From an uncultured Eubacteriales bacterium (GTDB lineage: Bacteria; Bacillota; Clostridia; Christensenellales; CAG-138), in NCBI GenBank assembly GCA_900545265.1, contig UQYI01000001.1, positions 124,001 to 188,000 of the forward strand: a stretch of 64,000 nucleotides of DNA, read 5' to 3'. The translations under genes were made by a program, and so were the position numbers. Of this stretch, positions 34,615 to 43,069 are shown in pieces (the stretch's first letter is position 1; every line of letters starts with the position of its first letter). Under the pieces are notes generated by a model. That model did no database searches. It was not told the origin of the DNA and was given only the letters and a program-made list of their open reading frames with translations.

Positions 34615-36582
34615 ATGCAGAATCCCTGTTCCCCGCTGGAACTCAGATATCTGGAGCTGCTGGGCCGCTCCTTTCCCACCATCCCGCAGGTGACCACGGA
34701 GATCATCAACCTCAAGGCCATTCTCTGCCTGCCCAAGGGCACGGAGCATTTTATCAGCGATATACACGGAGAATACGGCGCCTTTCTCCACATACTCAAA
34801 AACGCTTCCGGCGTGGTTCGGGAAAAGATCGACATTCTTTTTGAAAACTCTCTGACGCTCCGCCAGCGCAACGCTCTGGCCACCCTGATCTATTACCCGC
34901 GGGAAAAGCTGGAACGCCTCCATGCCGCCGGGACCGTAACGGAGGAATGGTACCGGATCACCCTTTTGCAGCTGGTGAGCATCTGCCGGCTGGTCTCCGC
35001 CAAATATACCCGCTCCAAAGTGCGCAAGGCTCTGCCCAGGGGCTTTGAGTATGTGATAGACGAGCTCCTTCATGCGGCGGATACCAACGCCAAGGCCATG
35101 TATAACCATGAGATCGTCCGCTCCATTATAGAGACGGATCAGGCGGACGCTTTCATTATCGCCATGAGCGATCTGATCCAGCGGCTGGTCATTGACCGGC
35201 TGCATATCGTAGGGGACATCTTCGACCGGGGGCCGGGAGCTCACATCATTCTGGACCGGCTCAAGGACTATCACGACGTGGACATCCAGTGGGGCAACCA
35301 TGACATCCTGTGGATGGGTGCGGCAGCCGGAAGCGAAGCGCTGATCGCCACGGCCATTATCAACTCCCTGAAATACGGCAATCTGGATTCCATAGAGGAT
35401 GGCTACGGCATCAGTCTCAGCCCGCTGCTGAGCTATGCGCTGGATGTATACGCCGAAGATCCCTGCCGCCCCTTTTACCCCAGGCTTCTGGACGGATCCA
35501 TGGATCCCCGCCGGGCGGAGGTGGTGGCCAAGATGCACAAGGCCATGGCGGTGATCCTTTTCAAGCTGGAAGGGCAGCTCATCGAACGCCGCCCCGAATA
35601 CCTGATGGACGAAAGGAAGATGCTGGAGCGCATCGATTTTGAGCGGGGCACCGTGACACTGCGGGAAGGGGAGTTCCCTCTGACGGACGCTTCTCTGCCT
35701 ACGGTGCTGCCCTCCTCCCCTTATGCCCTTTCCGCCGGAGAAGAGGCGCTTATGTGCAAGCTCCGCAGCGCCTTCCACCATTCGGTAAAGCTGCAGGAGC
35801 ATGTACGCTTCCTTTTTGCCCGCGGGAGCATGTATCTGGTGTGCAACGGAAACCTGCTCTTTCACGGCTGCGTCCCCTGCCGGGAGGACGGGCAGTTCAC
35901 CCAGGTGGACATGGACGGAAAGAGTTATGCCGGCAGGGCCTATTTTGATCGGGCGGACGCCCTGGTGCGCCAGGGATACTTTGCCAGGTGGGGCACGCCG
36001 GAGCGGGCCCGAGGGCTGGATTTCATGTGGTATCTTTGGTGCGGCCCCAACAGCCCGCTTTTCGGCAAGGACCGGATGACCACCTTTGAGCGCTATTTTG
36101 TTAAGGACAAGAGCACCCATACGGAGATCAAGAACCCATATTTTGTCTGGGCCGAGCGGGAGGATTTTGCCCTGAAGCTCCTGGAGGAATTCGGCTGCGG
36201 CGGCCCCAATGCCTTCATCGTCAACGGCCATGTGCCCGTAAAGATCAAGAAGGGGGAATCCCCTCTGAAGGCCAACGGGCGGATCATCGTCATAGACGGA
36301 GGCATGTCCAAAGCCTATCAGTCCGTTACGGGCATGGCGGGCTACACCCTGATCTTCAGCTCCCGGGAGGTGGCGCTTTCCTGCCACGAGCCCTTTGTGA
36401 CGCTGGAGGAGGCCATTGAAAGCGAGGTGGATATCCATTCCACCCGTCAGAGCGTATGGAAACCGGAGCAGCGGCTGCGGGTAGCGGACACGGACGTAGG
36501 ATGCCGGCTCAAGACCCGCATAGAGGATCTGCAGGCCCTACTGCGGGCTTACCGCTCCGGTCTGGTGAAAGAGCAGCCCTGA
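34615..36582 (+). CDS. fbp: Class III fructose-1,6-bisphosphatase
   Basis: 655 residues from ATG 34615 (GGAGG at seven bases). Gluconeogenic enzyme turning fructose-1,6-bisphosphate into fructose-6-phosphate. It has the calcineurin-like phosphoesterase metal motifs of class III: FISDIHGEYGAF, VGDIFDRGPGAH, WGNHDILWMG, and a later NGHVPVK. Length matches the B. subtilis YydE/Fbp type (about 670). Monocistronic, with its own promoter and terminator, divergent from rimP. Confidence 0.97.
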   Translation: MQNPCSPLELRYLELLGRSFPTIPQVTTEIINLKAILCLPKGTEHFISDIHGEYGAFLHILKNASGVVREKIDILFENSLTLRQRNALATLIYYPREKLERLHAAGTVTEEWYRITLLQLVSICRLVSAKYTRSKVRKALPRGFEYVIDELLHAADTNAKAMYNHEIVRSIIETDQADAFIIAMSDLIQRLVIDRLHIVGDIFDRGPGAHIILDRLKDYHDVDIQWGNHDILWMGAAAGSEALIATAIINSLKYGNLDSIEDGYGISLSPLLSYALDVYAEDPCRPFYPRLLDGSMDPRRAEVVAKMHKAMAVILFKLEGQLIERRPEYLMDERKMLERIDFERGTVTLREGEFPLTDASLPTVLPSSPYALSAGEEALMCKLRSAFHHSVKLQEHVRFLFARGSMYLVCNGNLLFHGCVPCREDGQFTQVDMDGKSYAGRAYFDRADALVRQGYFARWGTPERARGLDFMWYLWCGPNSPLFGKDRMTTFERYFVKDKSTHTEIKNPYFVWAEREDFALKLLEEFGCGGPNAFIVNGHVPVKIKKGESPLKANGRIIVIDGGMSKAYQSVTGMAGYTLIFSSREVALSCHEPFVTLEEAIESEVDIHSTRQSVWKPEQRLRVADTDVGCRLKTRIEDLQALLRAYRSGLVKEQP

Positions 36583-36610
36583 AGGCCGCTGCAAAACATA
36601 TCTGTACCGC

Positions 36611-36640
36611 AAGGGGGGTGTAAAGCCCCTTTTCTTTTTG
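36611..36640 (+). terminator. Terminator after fbp
   Basis: AAGGGG/CCCCTT stem with a nine-base loop followed by TTCTTTTT. Confidence 0.75.
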
Positions 36641-36723
36641 CCCCGGTCTCCCGCAAGAAAGAGACGCTCCCCGCTTCAGGCATGGGACGCTGCAAAAGCG
36701 GGGCCGGTCCGTATACGGAGGAA

Positions 36724-36805
36724 GGGGCGCTGGCTTTGGCGCCGCAGGCGCCAAAGGCCCGGCCGCCCTGCGGCCGGGCGGCGGCGTCCCGCCGCCCAGC
36801 GCCCC
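36724..36805. repeat. Cloverleaf palindromic element, copy C (divergent arms)
   Basis: Closing stem GGGGCGCTG (36724-36732) pairs with CAGCGCCCC (36797-36805), extended by GGAGG/CCTCC (36717-36721 with 36807-36811). Inside are three back-to-back perfect hairpins: CTTTGGCGCC/GGCGCCAAAG (36734-36756), GCCCGGCCGC/GCGGCCGGGC (36757-36779) and GGCGGCG/CGCCGCC (36780-36796), with three-base loops. Only one junction base is unpaired. CCGTATACGG lies just 5'. It sits between the 3' ends of fbp and a minus-strand gene. Arms differ from copies A and B, but the layout is the same. Confidence 0.85.
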
Positions 36806-36841
36806 GCCTCCCGCTTCCCGGCAGCTTCCGTACCTCCGGGC

Positions 36842-37287
36842 CTATGTACGCCTCCGCGGAATAAACTGTCCCAAAACCAGAAACGGACCCCGCCCCCTCG
36901 TGGAGCGCCGGATCCGTTTTGGCAGTATGATCCGCAGCCATACGGGCAGAAAACCGGGCTGCAAACTTCTTTCCGTTATGTCTCCTGCGGCCGCAGAAAG
37001 CGAATGGTTTCCTCCCCCGTTTGTGCAAAACCCATTCGGGTACATGCCCGCCGGCTGCCGGTTCTGGTATTCCATGCCGATAACGACGGCGATCTCAAAA
37101 GTATCCGGCAGGGTGATATAATGGCATTCCCCATGGGTGCTCAGTCAGGCGTGCATCCGCTCCGGCTTCTCCATGGAGTACAGGTGATCCTTATTATCCG
37201 CCTTTCTGCACACCTGCGGATCCCGATACCGGGACAGGCCGCTTCATAGTGGAGGGAATAGGGCAGCGGCGTTATTTCCTGATCTCT
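36842..37287. other. Non-coding stretch with no supported gene
   Basis: About 450 bases after copy C hold no convincing gene. One minus-strand frame (about 37220-36900) reads as protein-like sequence (HGECHYITLPDTFEIAVVIG) but is interrupted by a stop near 37152 and has no start, so it may be a decayed gene. An imperfect inverted repeat around AAACGGA/TCCGTTT (about 36868-36921) could be a terminator for minus-strand transcripts. Confidence 0.3.
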
Positions 37288-37812
37288 TCACCGCACCAGC
37301 AGGCGGCGTATCTTCTTTATATACAGGTTGACGGAGGATTCATAAAGCACATCCATCAAAAAGAAAAAGCCTTCTCCCAGGATGAGGAGCAATACCAGCG
37401 GGATCTGCGGCAGAAAGCTGCGTATGTCTACGGCGGCAATGGAATACAGGGCCCACACGGCCAAAGCCGTGCCCAGATTGCAGTAGAGCACCGTAAACAG
37501 GCTGCGGATGTACCCCACCGTAATATAACGGCGGAAAAACTGCCGCACAATGCCGTAATGCCCCAGCAGGGCCGTATAAAAAAACCAGCTGATCCTGTCC
37601 GGGCAGAGCACAAAGCCCAGCAGCACCGTGGCCAGATAGCTCATAAAGGCCCAGCGGATATACCCCTCGCACACCAGCACCTGAATGAACAGGCTGCACA
37701 GAAAGCAGAAAAGCAGCCGGGTGCCCGTGACCACCTCGGAGGCATACAGGCACAGCACGTTCAAAGCCGTGACCATGGCCGTCAGGGCCAGGGCCCTGGT
37801 CCTGTCCTTCAT
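37288..37812 (-). CDS. Predicted integral membrane protein, unknown function
   Basis: 174 residues from ATG 37812, which shares a base with the upstream stop (TGATG). About five to six hydrophobic helices; the protein ends in a basic tail (YIKKIRRLLVR). I do not recognise the family with confidence; the compact all-helical layout recalls small substrate-binding membrane proteins of Clostridia. Last gene of the DUF5685/J-protein group and so probably works with them. A start 24 codons upstream would overlap the J-protein gene. Confidence 0.75.
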   Translation of the reverse strand: MKDRTRALALTAMVTALNVLCLYASEVVTGTRLLFCFLCSLFIQVLVCEGYIRWAFMSYLATVLLGFVLCPDRISWFFYTALLGHYGIVRQFFRRYITVGYIRSLFTVLYCNLGTALAVWALYSIAAVDIRSFLPQIPLVLLLILGEGFFFLMDVLYESSVNLYIKKIRRLLVR

Positions 37813-38417
37813 CAGTGGCAGCCTCCCATATTGCACAGGCAGTTCATGCACAGCATGGTGGAGCAGATATCGCACATATCGCATTCCTCCGTGTTCATAT
37901 TCATCCCGCCGGAAGAATAGGGGGCGCTGTTCCGGAGCAGGGACTCATAGCCGTGGCGGTATTCCTGGTTATCCGGGCACTGGCGGCAGGCCTCGGAAAA
38001 ATACTGCCGGGCCTGATTATACCAGCCGCGGCGGAAGTACAGCACGCCGCTGAGATAGTTCCACTCCCCGTTGTGGAGGGGGATATTGCGCAGCAGAGCC
38101 TCGGCAGCGCTCAGATTGCTCTGGGAAAGGTAGCTGCGCACCTGGGCAAATTCGTTCCGGTATTCCCCGGTATAGCTGCCCCGGTTCTGCCAGTAGTTCC
38201 CGGAGGTCTGATAGCTCTGGCTCCGGGGATCATCCTTCTTTTTGACCAGCATCTCATAGGCCTGATTGACCTCTTTGAGCTTTTCGTTGGCCAGTTCCTT
38301 CATGGCCTCGTCCGTATACCGGTCGGGATGGTACTTTTTCACCAGGGTCAGGTAGGCCTTTCGTATCTCCTCCTGGGAGGCGTTCTCGCTGACGCCCAAA
38401 ACTTTATAGGGGTTCAT
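37812..38417 (-). CDS. J-domain protein with cysteine-rich C-terminus
   Basis: 201 residues from ATG 38417 (GGAGG at six bases). J domain at 1-70 with the HPD motif in VKKYHPDRY, the part that stimulates DnaK. No DnaJ zinc-finger or substrate domain follows; instead a middle region with TPR-like helices (LSAAEALLRNIPLHNGEW) and a tail with seven cysteines (residues about 177-201: CDMCDICSTMLCMNCLCN), likely metal-binding. The gene overlaps the DUF5685 gene by 14 bases and the membrane protein by one, so the three are one unit. Confidence 0.88.
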   Translation of the reverse strand: MNPYKVLGVSENASQEEIRKAYLTLVKKYHPDRYTDEAMKELANEKLKEVNQAYEMLVKKKDDPRSQSYQTSGNYWQNRGSYTGEYRNEFAQVRSYLSQSNLSAAEALLRNIPLHNGEWNYLSGVLYFRRGWYNQARQYFSEACRQCPDNQEYRHGYESLLRNSAPYSSGGMNMNTEECDMCDICSTMLCMNCLCNMGGCH

Positions 38418-39261
38418 CCCGTTCCTCCAGTTTTTTATCTTCTTCCGGCGTTTGCCCCAGCAGCGCAACAGCCCTGTGGGGACAGCCCAGTTCCAGTATG
38501 TTCTCTATCAGGCCCCTGTCCCGGGTCAAGGGCAGCAGGCTGGCCGCCTGTCTGCACTGGCTCATGGCCGAATGGATGCAGAAGGCCGCCGTCTCCCGGC
38601 TCTCCGTTAAAAAAGGATTGAAAGCGCCGCTTTGCCTGTCCTTTTCCAGATCGTCCCAGGCGTCCATAAAGTAAATCCACCGTCCCAGATGATACAACAG
38701 CCAGTCCAGCGGCCGCTGCGCCTCCTGCGGCACCCCGGGGGCCAGCGCCGCCAGCCGCCGCAGAAAAACGCCCGTGGGGTGAGCCGCTTCGTCTGGGCCG
38801 GCATGGGCCTCCTCCGCCCGGGCCTGGGCCTGCATATACAGGCGGGCGGCCTCTTCCACCTGCGGGAACTCCGCCGCCGCTTTTTTATGGGCCCCCGCCA
38901 GCAGCAGGGCTCCGGCCCGGTCTTTCAGGGCATGCTCATCCTTCTGCCCGTCCAAGCACTTGTAATAGGCCAGCAGCACATTGACAGCGGCGGAAAAATG
39001 CAGCGAGGGGCTTTCCAGCCGGTACCGCCGCCGGGGATCCGGCCAGCGGTGCAGGCAGCGGCAGGGTCTGCTCTCCCCTTTTTCTCCGGCCAGCGAACCC
39101 AGCAGCAGGGCCAGAAAGGTGCAGTCGTATTGCAGGCACCCGGCGCTCAGAGGGCCGTAATGCCGCTGAATGCTTTTGCAAAGGCCGCAGTAGGCGCATT
39201 TATACGCCGCCTGCTCCCTGACCTTCAGCTCACATTCCCTTGGTACGATATATCCGAACAC
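38404..39261 (-). CDS. DUF5685 family protein
   Basis: 285 residues from a GTG start (AGGGG upstream). N-terminal cysteine cluster (KCAYCGLCKSIQ with a later CLQYDC) and an otherwise helical protein; a DAWDDLEKD motif at about residue 215 recalls the acidic Mg-binding motif of trans-isoprenyl synthases, though no synthase activity is known for DUF5685. First gene of a three-gene group with a J-domain protein and a membrane protein, a pairing I know from other Clostridia. Function unknown. Confidence 0.82.
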   Translation of the reverse strand: MFGYIVPRECELKVREQAAYKCAYCGLCKSIQRHYGPLSAGCLQYDCTFLALLLGSLAGEKGESRPCRCLHRWPDPRRRYRLESPSLHFSAAVNVLLAYYKCLDGQKDEHALKDRAGALLLAGAHKKAAAEFPQVEEAARLYMQAQARAEEAHAGPDEAAHPTGVFLRRLAALAPGVPQEAQRPLDWLLYHLGRWIYFMDAWDDLEKDRQSGAFNPFLTESRETAAFCIHSAMSQCRQAASLLPLTRDRGLIENILELGCPHRAVALLGQTPEEDKKLEERDEPL

Positions 39262-39394
39262 CCTGATTCCCCTGCGTTTTTTGCTGATTCAATAGTATAG
39301 CATAATTCTCTTTTATGGAACAGGGGAATTGTGAACAAGATGGAAAACAGGCTCAAACTCTTTTCTTTTTCTCCTTTCTGGACACACTGAGGGT

Positions 39395-39928
39395 ATGACG
39401 TATGTATGGACGGGCCTTGTGTGCCTGCTGCTTTTGCTGCTGCTGACCCCCTGGCGGGCCAGATGCTCCCTTACCCTGAGCCCCCGGGGCGGCTGGGGGG
39501 AGGCGGCGCTCTTCTGGGGACCGTTCCCCCTGCCCCCGGTGCCGGTGCGGATCAGTCTGGGGGATGTGCCCGCCCTGAGTCTGGAGCTGCTTCTGCCCGG
39601 GGGAAGCAAAACCGTTTTTCTGGCCGAAATGCAGCGGCGGCGCAAAAAGCACGCCTTTATGCCCCCGATCCGCCTTGAATCGCTGGAAGGGACCCTTTTT
39701 ACCGGCATCCGGGGGGACGGGGCGGCCACCGCCCTGCTCACGGGACTGGGATATATGCTGGCAAAGTCCCTTGGCGAGGCTTTTTTTGCCCGGGTGCGCC
39801 TGCGGCCGGAGCCCTGTTTTGAAATGAACGCCGCAAAATTGGAGCTGCGGGGTATACTTTCCCTCCATCCGGGAGAAACTGTCTTCGTATACCTGAAAGA
39901 AAAGAGGAGAGAACATGCAGTCCGTTGA
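39395..39928 (+). CDS. DUF2953 domain protein
   Basis: 177 residues. One N-terminal membrane helix (about 3-19), then a beta-rich extracytoplasmic or cytoplasmic domain of the DUF2953 type found next to ytfJ in spore formers. Short for the family and rich in Pro/Arg. It overlaps gerW by 14 bases, so the two are co-translated. Function unknown; sporulation context suggests expression during spore development. Confidence 0.75.
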   Translation: MTYVWTGLVCLLLLLLLTPWRARCSLTLSPRGGWGEAALFWGPFPLPPVPVRISLGDVPALSLELLLPGGSKTVFLAEMQRRRKKHAFMPPIRLESLEGTLFTGIRGDGAATALLTGLGYMLAKSLGEAFFARVRLRPEPCFEMNAAKLELRGILSLHPGETVFVYLKEKRREHAVR

Positions 39929-40397
39929 ATCCATTATCGAAACCACCATGGCCCAGCTCAGATCCATTGTGGATGTGAACACCATTGTGGGGGAACCGGT
40001 GCTTTCCCAGAAGGATATTCTGGTGGTGCCGGTGAGCAAAGTGTCCTTCGGTTTCTTCTCCGGCGGCGGGGAATACCCGCCCATGGGAAAGGTGCTCAAA
40101 AGCGCCGAAAGCGTGCAGAAGGAGGGCTATCCCTTTCTGGGGACCGCCGTGGCCGGCGTGTCCATCACGCCCAAGGCCTTTCTGGCCGCCTCCGGAGACA
40201 GGGTGCAGGTGCTGCCTGCGGAATACGAAGGCACCTTTGACCGGCTGGTGGAGCTGATGCCCCAGATGGTCCGGGATATCAGCCGGGCGGCGGGAGCCTG
40301 CCGCCGGGAGGATGCTCCCCAAAAGCCGGATGCGGAAGAAGCGGGCCGGGAGAACGCCGCCCCCGCCGGGGAGGGCGGAGACGGAACCTCCCTATGA
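39915..40397 (+). CDS. gerW: Spore protein GerW/YtfJ
   Basis: 160 residues. YtfJ family, a spore-coat or spore-associated protein needed for some germination responses in Bacillus. Begins MQSVESIIETTMAQLRSIVD with the conserved GEPV and KVSFGFFSGGGEYP stretch and a glycine-rich GTAVAGVSITPKAFL core. The C-terminal tail is charged and disordered. The end overlaps the downstream carboxypeptidase start by four bases (ATGA). Confidence 0.93.
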   Translation: MQSVESIIETTMAQLRSIVDVNTIVGEPVLSQKDILVVPVSKVSFGFFSGGGEYPPMGKVLKSAESVQKEGYPFLGTAVAGVSITPKAFLAASGDRVQVLPAEYEGTFDRLVELMPQMVRDISRAAGACRREDAPQKPDAEEAGRENAAPAGEGGDGTSL

Positions 40398-41515
40398 AAA
40401 GAAGGCGTGCCCTGGCCCTGTGCCTGGGATGCCTGTGCATGGTGTTTCTGTGGCCGGTTCGGGAAGCCCGGGGAGAATCCCTGTCCACCGGAGCCCGGGG
40501 CGCAGCGCTGATCGAGGCGTCCAGCGGCCGGATCCTGTATGAAAGCCACGGAAACGATCCCCTGCCCATGGCCAGCACCACCAAGATCATGACGGCCCTG
40601 ATCGCCCTGGAACGGGGCGATCTGCAGGAGCTCATCCCCGTGCCCCGGGAAGCGGAGGGCACGGAGGGCTCGTCCATGTATCTTACGGCCGGAGAGCGGC
40701 TCAGCCTGGAAGATCTGCTCTACGGACTGATGCTGACCAGCGGGAACGACGCCGCAGTGACCATTGCCCTTTATTTCGGCGGGAGCCTGGAAGGGTTCGC
40801 CGCCCTGATGAACGATAAGGCCCGGGAGCTGGGGTGCGCCGATACCCACTTTGTCACCCCCCACGGCCTCCATGATCCGGAGCACTATACCACCGCTCTG
40901 GATCTGTGCCGGATCGCCCGGGCGGCCATGGAGACGGAGGCCTTTGCAAAAATCGTCTCCACCCAGTACCACAAGACCTCCACCGGGAGCAGGGTCAGAA
41001 CCCTGAAAAACAAAAACAAAACCCTGTGGAGCTTTGAGGGGGGCTGCGGCATAAAAACCGGTTTTACAAAAAAGGCCGGCCGGTGCCTGGTCTTTGCGGC
41101 CAGACAGGCGGGCATGCTGCTTATAGGAACGGTGCTCAACTGCCCGGATATGTGGCAGGACGCCTTTTCCATGCTGCGTTACGGCTTTGATACCTATGCA
41201 CTGGAGCCCATGGTGGACGCATCCCGGCCCCTTTGCCAGGTGGAAGTCACCGGCAGCGATAAAAAAGCATTGCCCGCCGTTGTTAAAACAGGTATACTGT
41301 ATCCCATCAGGAAGGACGGTTCGGACAGGACCCGGCTCGCCCGGTCCCTTCCCACCCGGCTTGCCGCCCCGATAGAGGCGGGGCAGCGGATAGGCCAGCT
41401 GACCCTCTATGTCAACGATGTGCCCGTCCTGACCCGGGAGATCCTGGCGGCCCAGAGCGCCGCACCCCCGGACTTCCTGTGGTATTTCAAAAAGATGGCC
41501 GCTTCCTTCTTTTAA
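40394..41515 (+). CDS. D-alanyl-D-alanine carboxypeptidase, S11 family
   Basis: 373 residues. Signal peptide at the N-terminus (about 1-25), then a penicillin-binding carboxypeptidase domain: catalytic STTK in PMASTTKIMTAL, SGN in MLTSGNDAAVTI and KTG in GIKTGFTKKAG; a C-terminal PBP5-type beta domain and a membrane-facing end follow. It trims pentapeptides of peptidoglycan outside the membrane. Next to gerW, it resembles the DacB/DacF enzymes of spore cortex maturation, but a vegetative role cannot be excluded. Confidence 0.95.
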   Translation: MKRRRALALCLGCLCMVFLWPVREARGESLSTGARGAALIEASSGRILYESHGNDPLPMASTTKIMTALIALERGDLQELIPVPREAEGTEGSSMYLTAGERLSLEDLLYGLMLTSGNDAAVTIALYFGGSLEGFAALMNDKARELGCADTHFVTPHGLHDPEHYTTALDLCRIARAAMETEAFAKIVSTQYHKTSTGSRVRTLKNKNKTLWSFEGGCGIKTGFTKKAGRCLVFAARQAGMLLIGTVLNCPDMWQDAFSMLRYGFDTYALEPMVDASRPLCQVEVTGSDKKALPAVVKTGILYPIRKDGSDRTRLARSLPTRLAAPIEAGQRIGQLTLYVNDVPVLTREILAAQSAAPPDFLWYFKKMAASFF

Positions 41516-41563
41516 GCCGAAGCCCCTTTGGGGCCCGAAGGCAGCGGCTCCGGGAGAAGCAAA

Positions 41564-42280
41564 GTGGAAAGGCTGCAAAAATACTTGGCTCAGGCGGGGA
41601 TAGCCTCCCGCCGGGCCTGCGAAAAGCTCATTACGGACGGCCGGGTCACGGTAAACGGGGCCATGGCCGTTCTTGGCATGTCCGTAGAGGAAGGCGACCG
41701 CATCGAGGTGGACGGCACCCCCGTCTCCCCGGAAAAAAAGCAGGTGGTCATCATGCTCTACAAGCCCCGGGGCGTGGTCTCCACCAGTTCCGATCCCCAG
41801 GGCCGCCCCACGGTGCAGCAGTATGTGCAGGATATCCCCCTGCGGCTGTATAATATCGGCCGGCTGGATCTCAATTCCGAAGGGCTGCTGCTGCTGACCA
41901 ACGACGGGGAGCTGTGCAACAAAATGACCCACCCCCGCTACAAGGTGGACAAGACTTATTACGCCGTGTGCGACGGCAGGCTTACGGCGGAGCAGGCTGC
42001 CCGGCTGACCAACGGCATCATGCTGGAGGACGGCATGACCGCCCCGGCCCGGATCCACTTTACCACCACCAACCAAAAGGGGGATACGGGGATCTCCATC
42101 ACCATTCACGAAGGGCGCAACCGGCAGATCCGCCGCATGCTGGAAGCCGTAGGCCACAGGACCCTCCGGCTGAAGCGGGAGGGCTACGGCCCCCTGACCC
42201 TGGGGGACCTGCGCAGCGGCCAGTGGCGCTATCTGACCCAGCAGGAGATCCGCTCCCTGCTCAACGCCGCCCGGGAATAA
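41564..42280 (+). CDS. rluB: 23S rRNA pseudouridine synthase (RluB-type)
   Basis: 238 residues from a GTG at 41564 with GGGAGAAG upstream. S4-like RNA-binding domain at the N-terminus (RLQKYLAQAGIASRRACEKLI, shortened here to identify it) and an RsuA/RluB catalytic domain with the aspartate in NIGRLDLNSEGLLLLTNDG; the later HEGRNRQIRRMLEAVGH is also characteristic. The gene follows the carboxypeptidase by about 50 bases. A TTG-started frame from 41528 is less likely. Confidence 0.95.
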   Translation: MERLQKYLAQAGIASRRACEKLITDGRVTVNGAMAVLGMSVEEGDRIEVDGTPVSPEKKQVVIMLYKPRGVVSTSSDPQGRPTVQQYVQDIPLRLYNIGRLDLNSEGLLLLTNDGELCNKMTHPRYKVDKTYYAVCDGRLTAEQAARLTNGIMLEDGMTAPARIHFTTTNQKGDTGISITIHEGRNRQIRRMLEAVGHRTLRLKREGYGPLTLGDLRSGQWRYLTQQEIRSLLNAARE

Positions 42281-42297
42281 AACATGCAAAGCATGAA

Positions 42298-42336
42298 AAG
42301 AGCCTGTCTCCCAACTGCGGAGGCGGGCTCTTCTTT
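42298..42336 (+). terminator. Terminator after rluB
   Basis: AAGAGCC/GGGCTCTT stem with an inner CTCC/GGAG pair, followed by TTCTTTC. Confidence 0.65.
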
Positions 42337-42352
42337 CAAAGGCACACATATA

Positions 42353-42613
42353 TTGAAATACAAAGGCGGCGCATATGCCATAGAATACAGCATCACCCGG
42401 CTGCTTTATGTGGAAAACGCAGTCGGGACGTATGATCCGGAAACGGGGATCCTCCGTTTCAGCGGAGAGGATGACGGCGGAAATGTTTTAAAAAAAGCAG
42501 CTATTGTAAACAAAGGCGACTGTCTGGAGGTTACCGTAACGCAAAGCAGTCATAAAGATGCGGTGGGATCCGTGCAGAATTTTTACAAAGCAGCGGATTC
42601 GGAAAAAAGCTGA
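42353..42613 (+). CDS. Small hypothetical protein, possibly a gene remnant
   Basis: 86 residues from a TTG (AAAGG about ten bases upstream); a longer frame starts at 42284 but would run through the rluB terminator. The sequence (GTYDPETGILRFSGEDDGG, later TVTQSSHKDAVG) looks like real protein with beta structure, and its base composition is lower in GC than its neighbours. I recognise no family. It may be a fragment of a transferred gene. Confidence 0.4.
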   Translation: MKYKGGAYAIEYSITRLLYVENAVGTYDPETGILRFSGEDDGGNVLKKAAIVNKGDCLEVTVTQSSHKDAVGSVQNFYKAADSEKS

Positions 42614-42679
42614 AGCATATCGGCCCGTATGGCAGACCGGCAGGCTTTTTGTTTCCCGGATCGGGACAGGTGCCCCCGG

Positions 42680-43069
42680 CTACAGGAACATCCGCCAGTC
42701 GAAGACCTCTATGGAAACGATGTGCTCCAGCGAAAGCAGAAACTCCTTCAGGGATTCCCGGGCCTCCGGCAGGGCGTCGTTTTCCAGCCGCACCCGCAGC
42801 AAAGACAGGGGCAGGGTGCAGGCATCCACCGCTTCATGCTGCAGAAAGGCCTCCGCCCGGGTCTCCATGGGGTAAAACACCGCTTCCACGGCTTCCAGCA
42901 GTTCTGTTGCTTTTTCCTTATCCTCCCGGAGCAGCGCCTCATCCAGAGAAGCCCCCAGGGCGTGCAGCTCCCGGCCTTTATTATATAGAAACAATCCCGG
43001 CAGGATGAACAGCCCGCACAGGCTCAGGCAGACTGCAGCCGTAAAAATGCGTCTTATGCGAAGAAACAT
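42680..43069 (-). CDS. DUF4363 family protein
   Basis: 129 residues from ATG 43069. One N-terminal membrane helix (about 8-30), then a helical domain with EKATELLEAVEAVF and ESLKEFLLSLEHIVSIE, typical of DUF4363, found in spore-forming Clostridia next to DUF421 genes. Function unknown. The start overlaps the end of the DUF421 gene by 16 bases. Confidence 0.85.
   Translation of the reverse strand: MFLRIRRIFTAAVCLSLCGLFILPGLFLYNKGRELHALGASLDEALLREDKEKATELLEAVEAVFYPMETRAEAFLQHEAVDACTLPLSLLRVRLENDALPEARESLKEFLLSLEHIVSIEVFDWRMFL

Noticed and set aside
36710..36717. GTATAC palindromes as a regulator operator by themselves
   Set aside because: The six-base core also occurs inside coding sequence here and has no promoter beside it; only its position next to the cloverleafs is notable.
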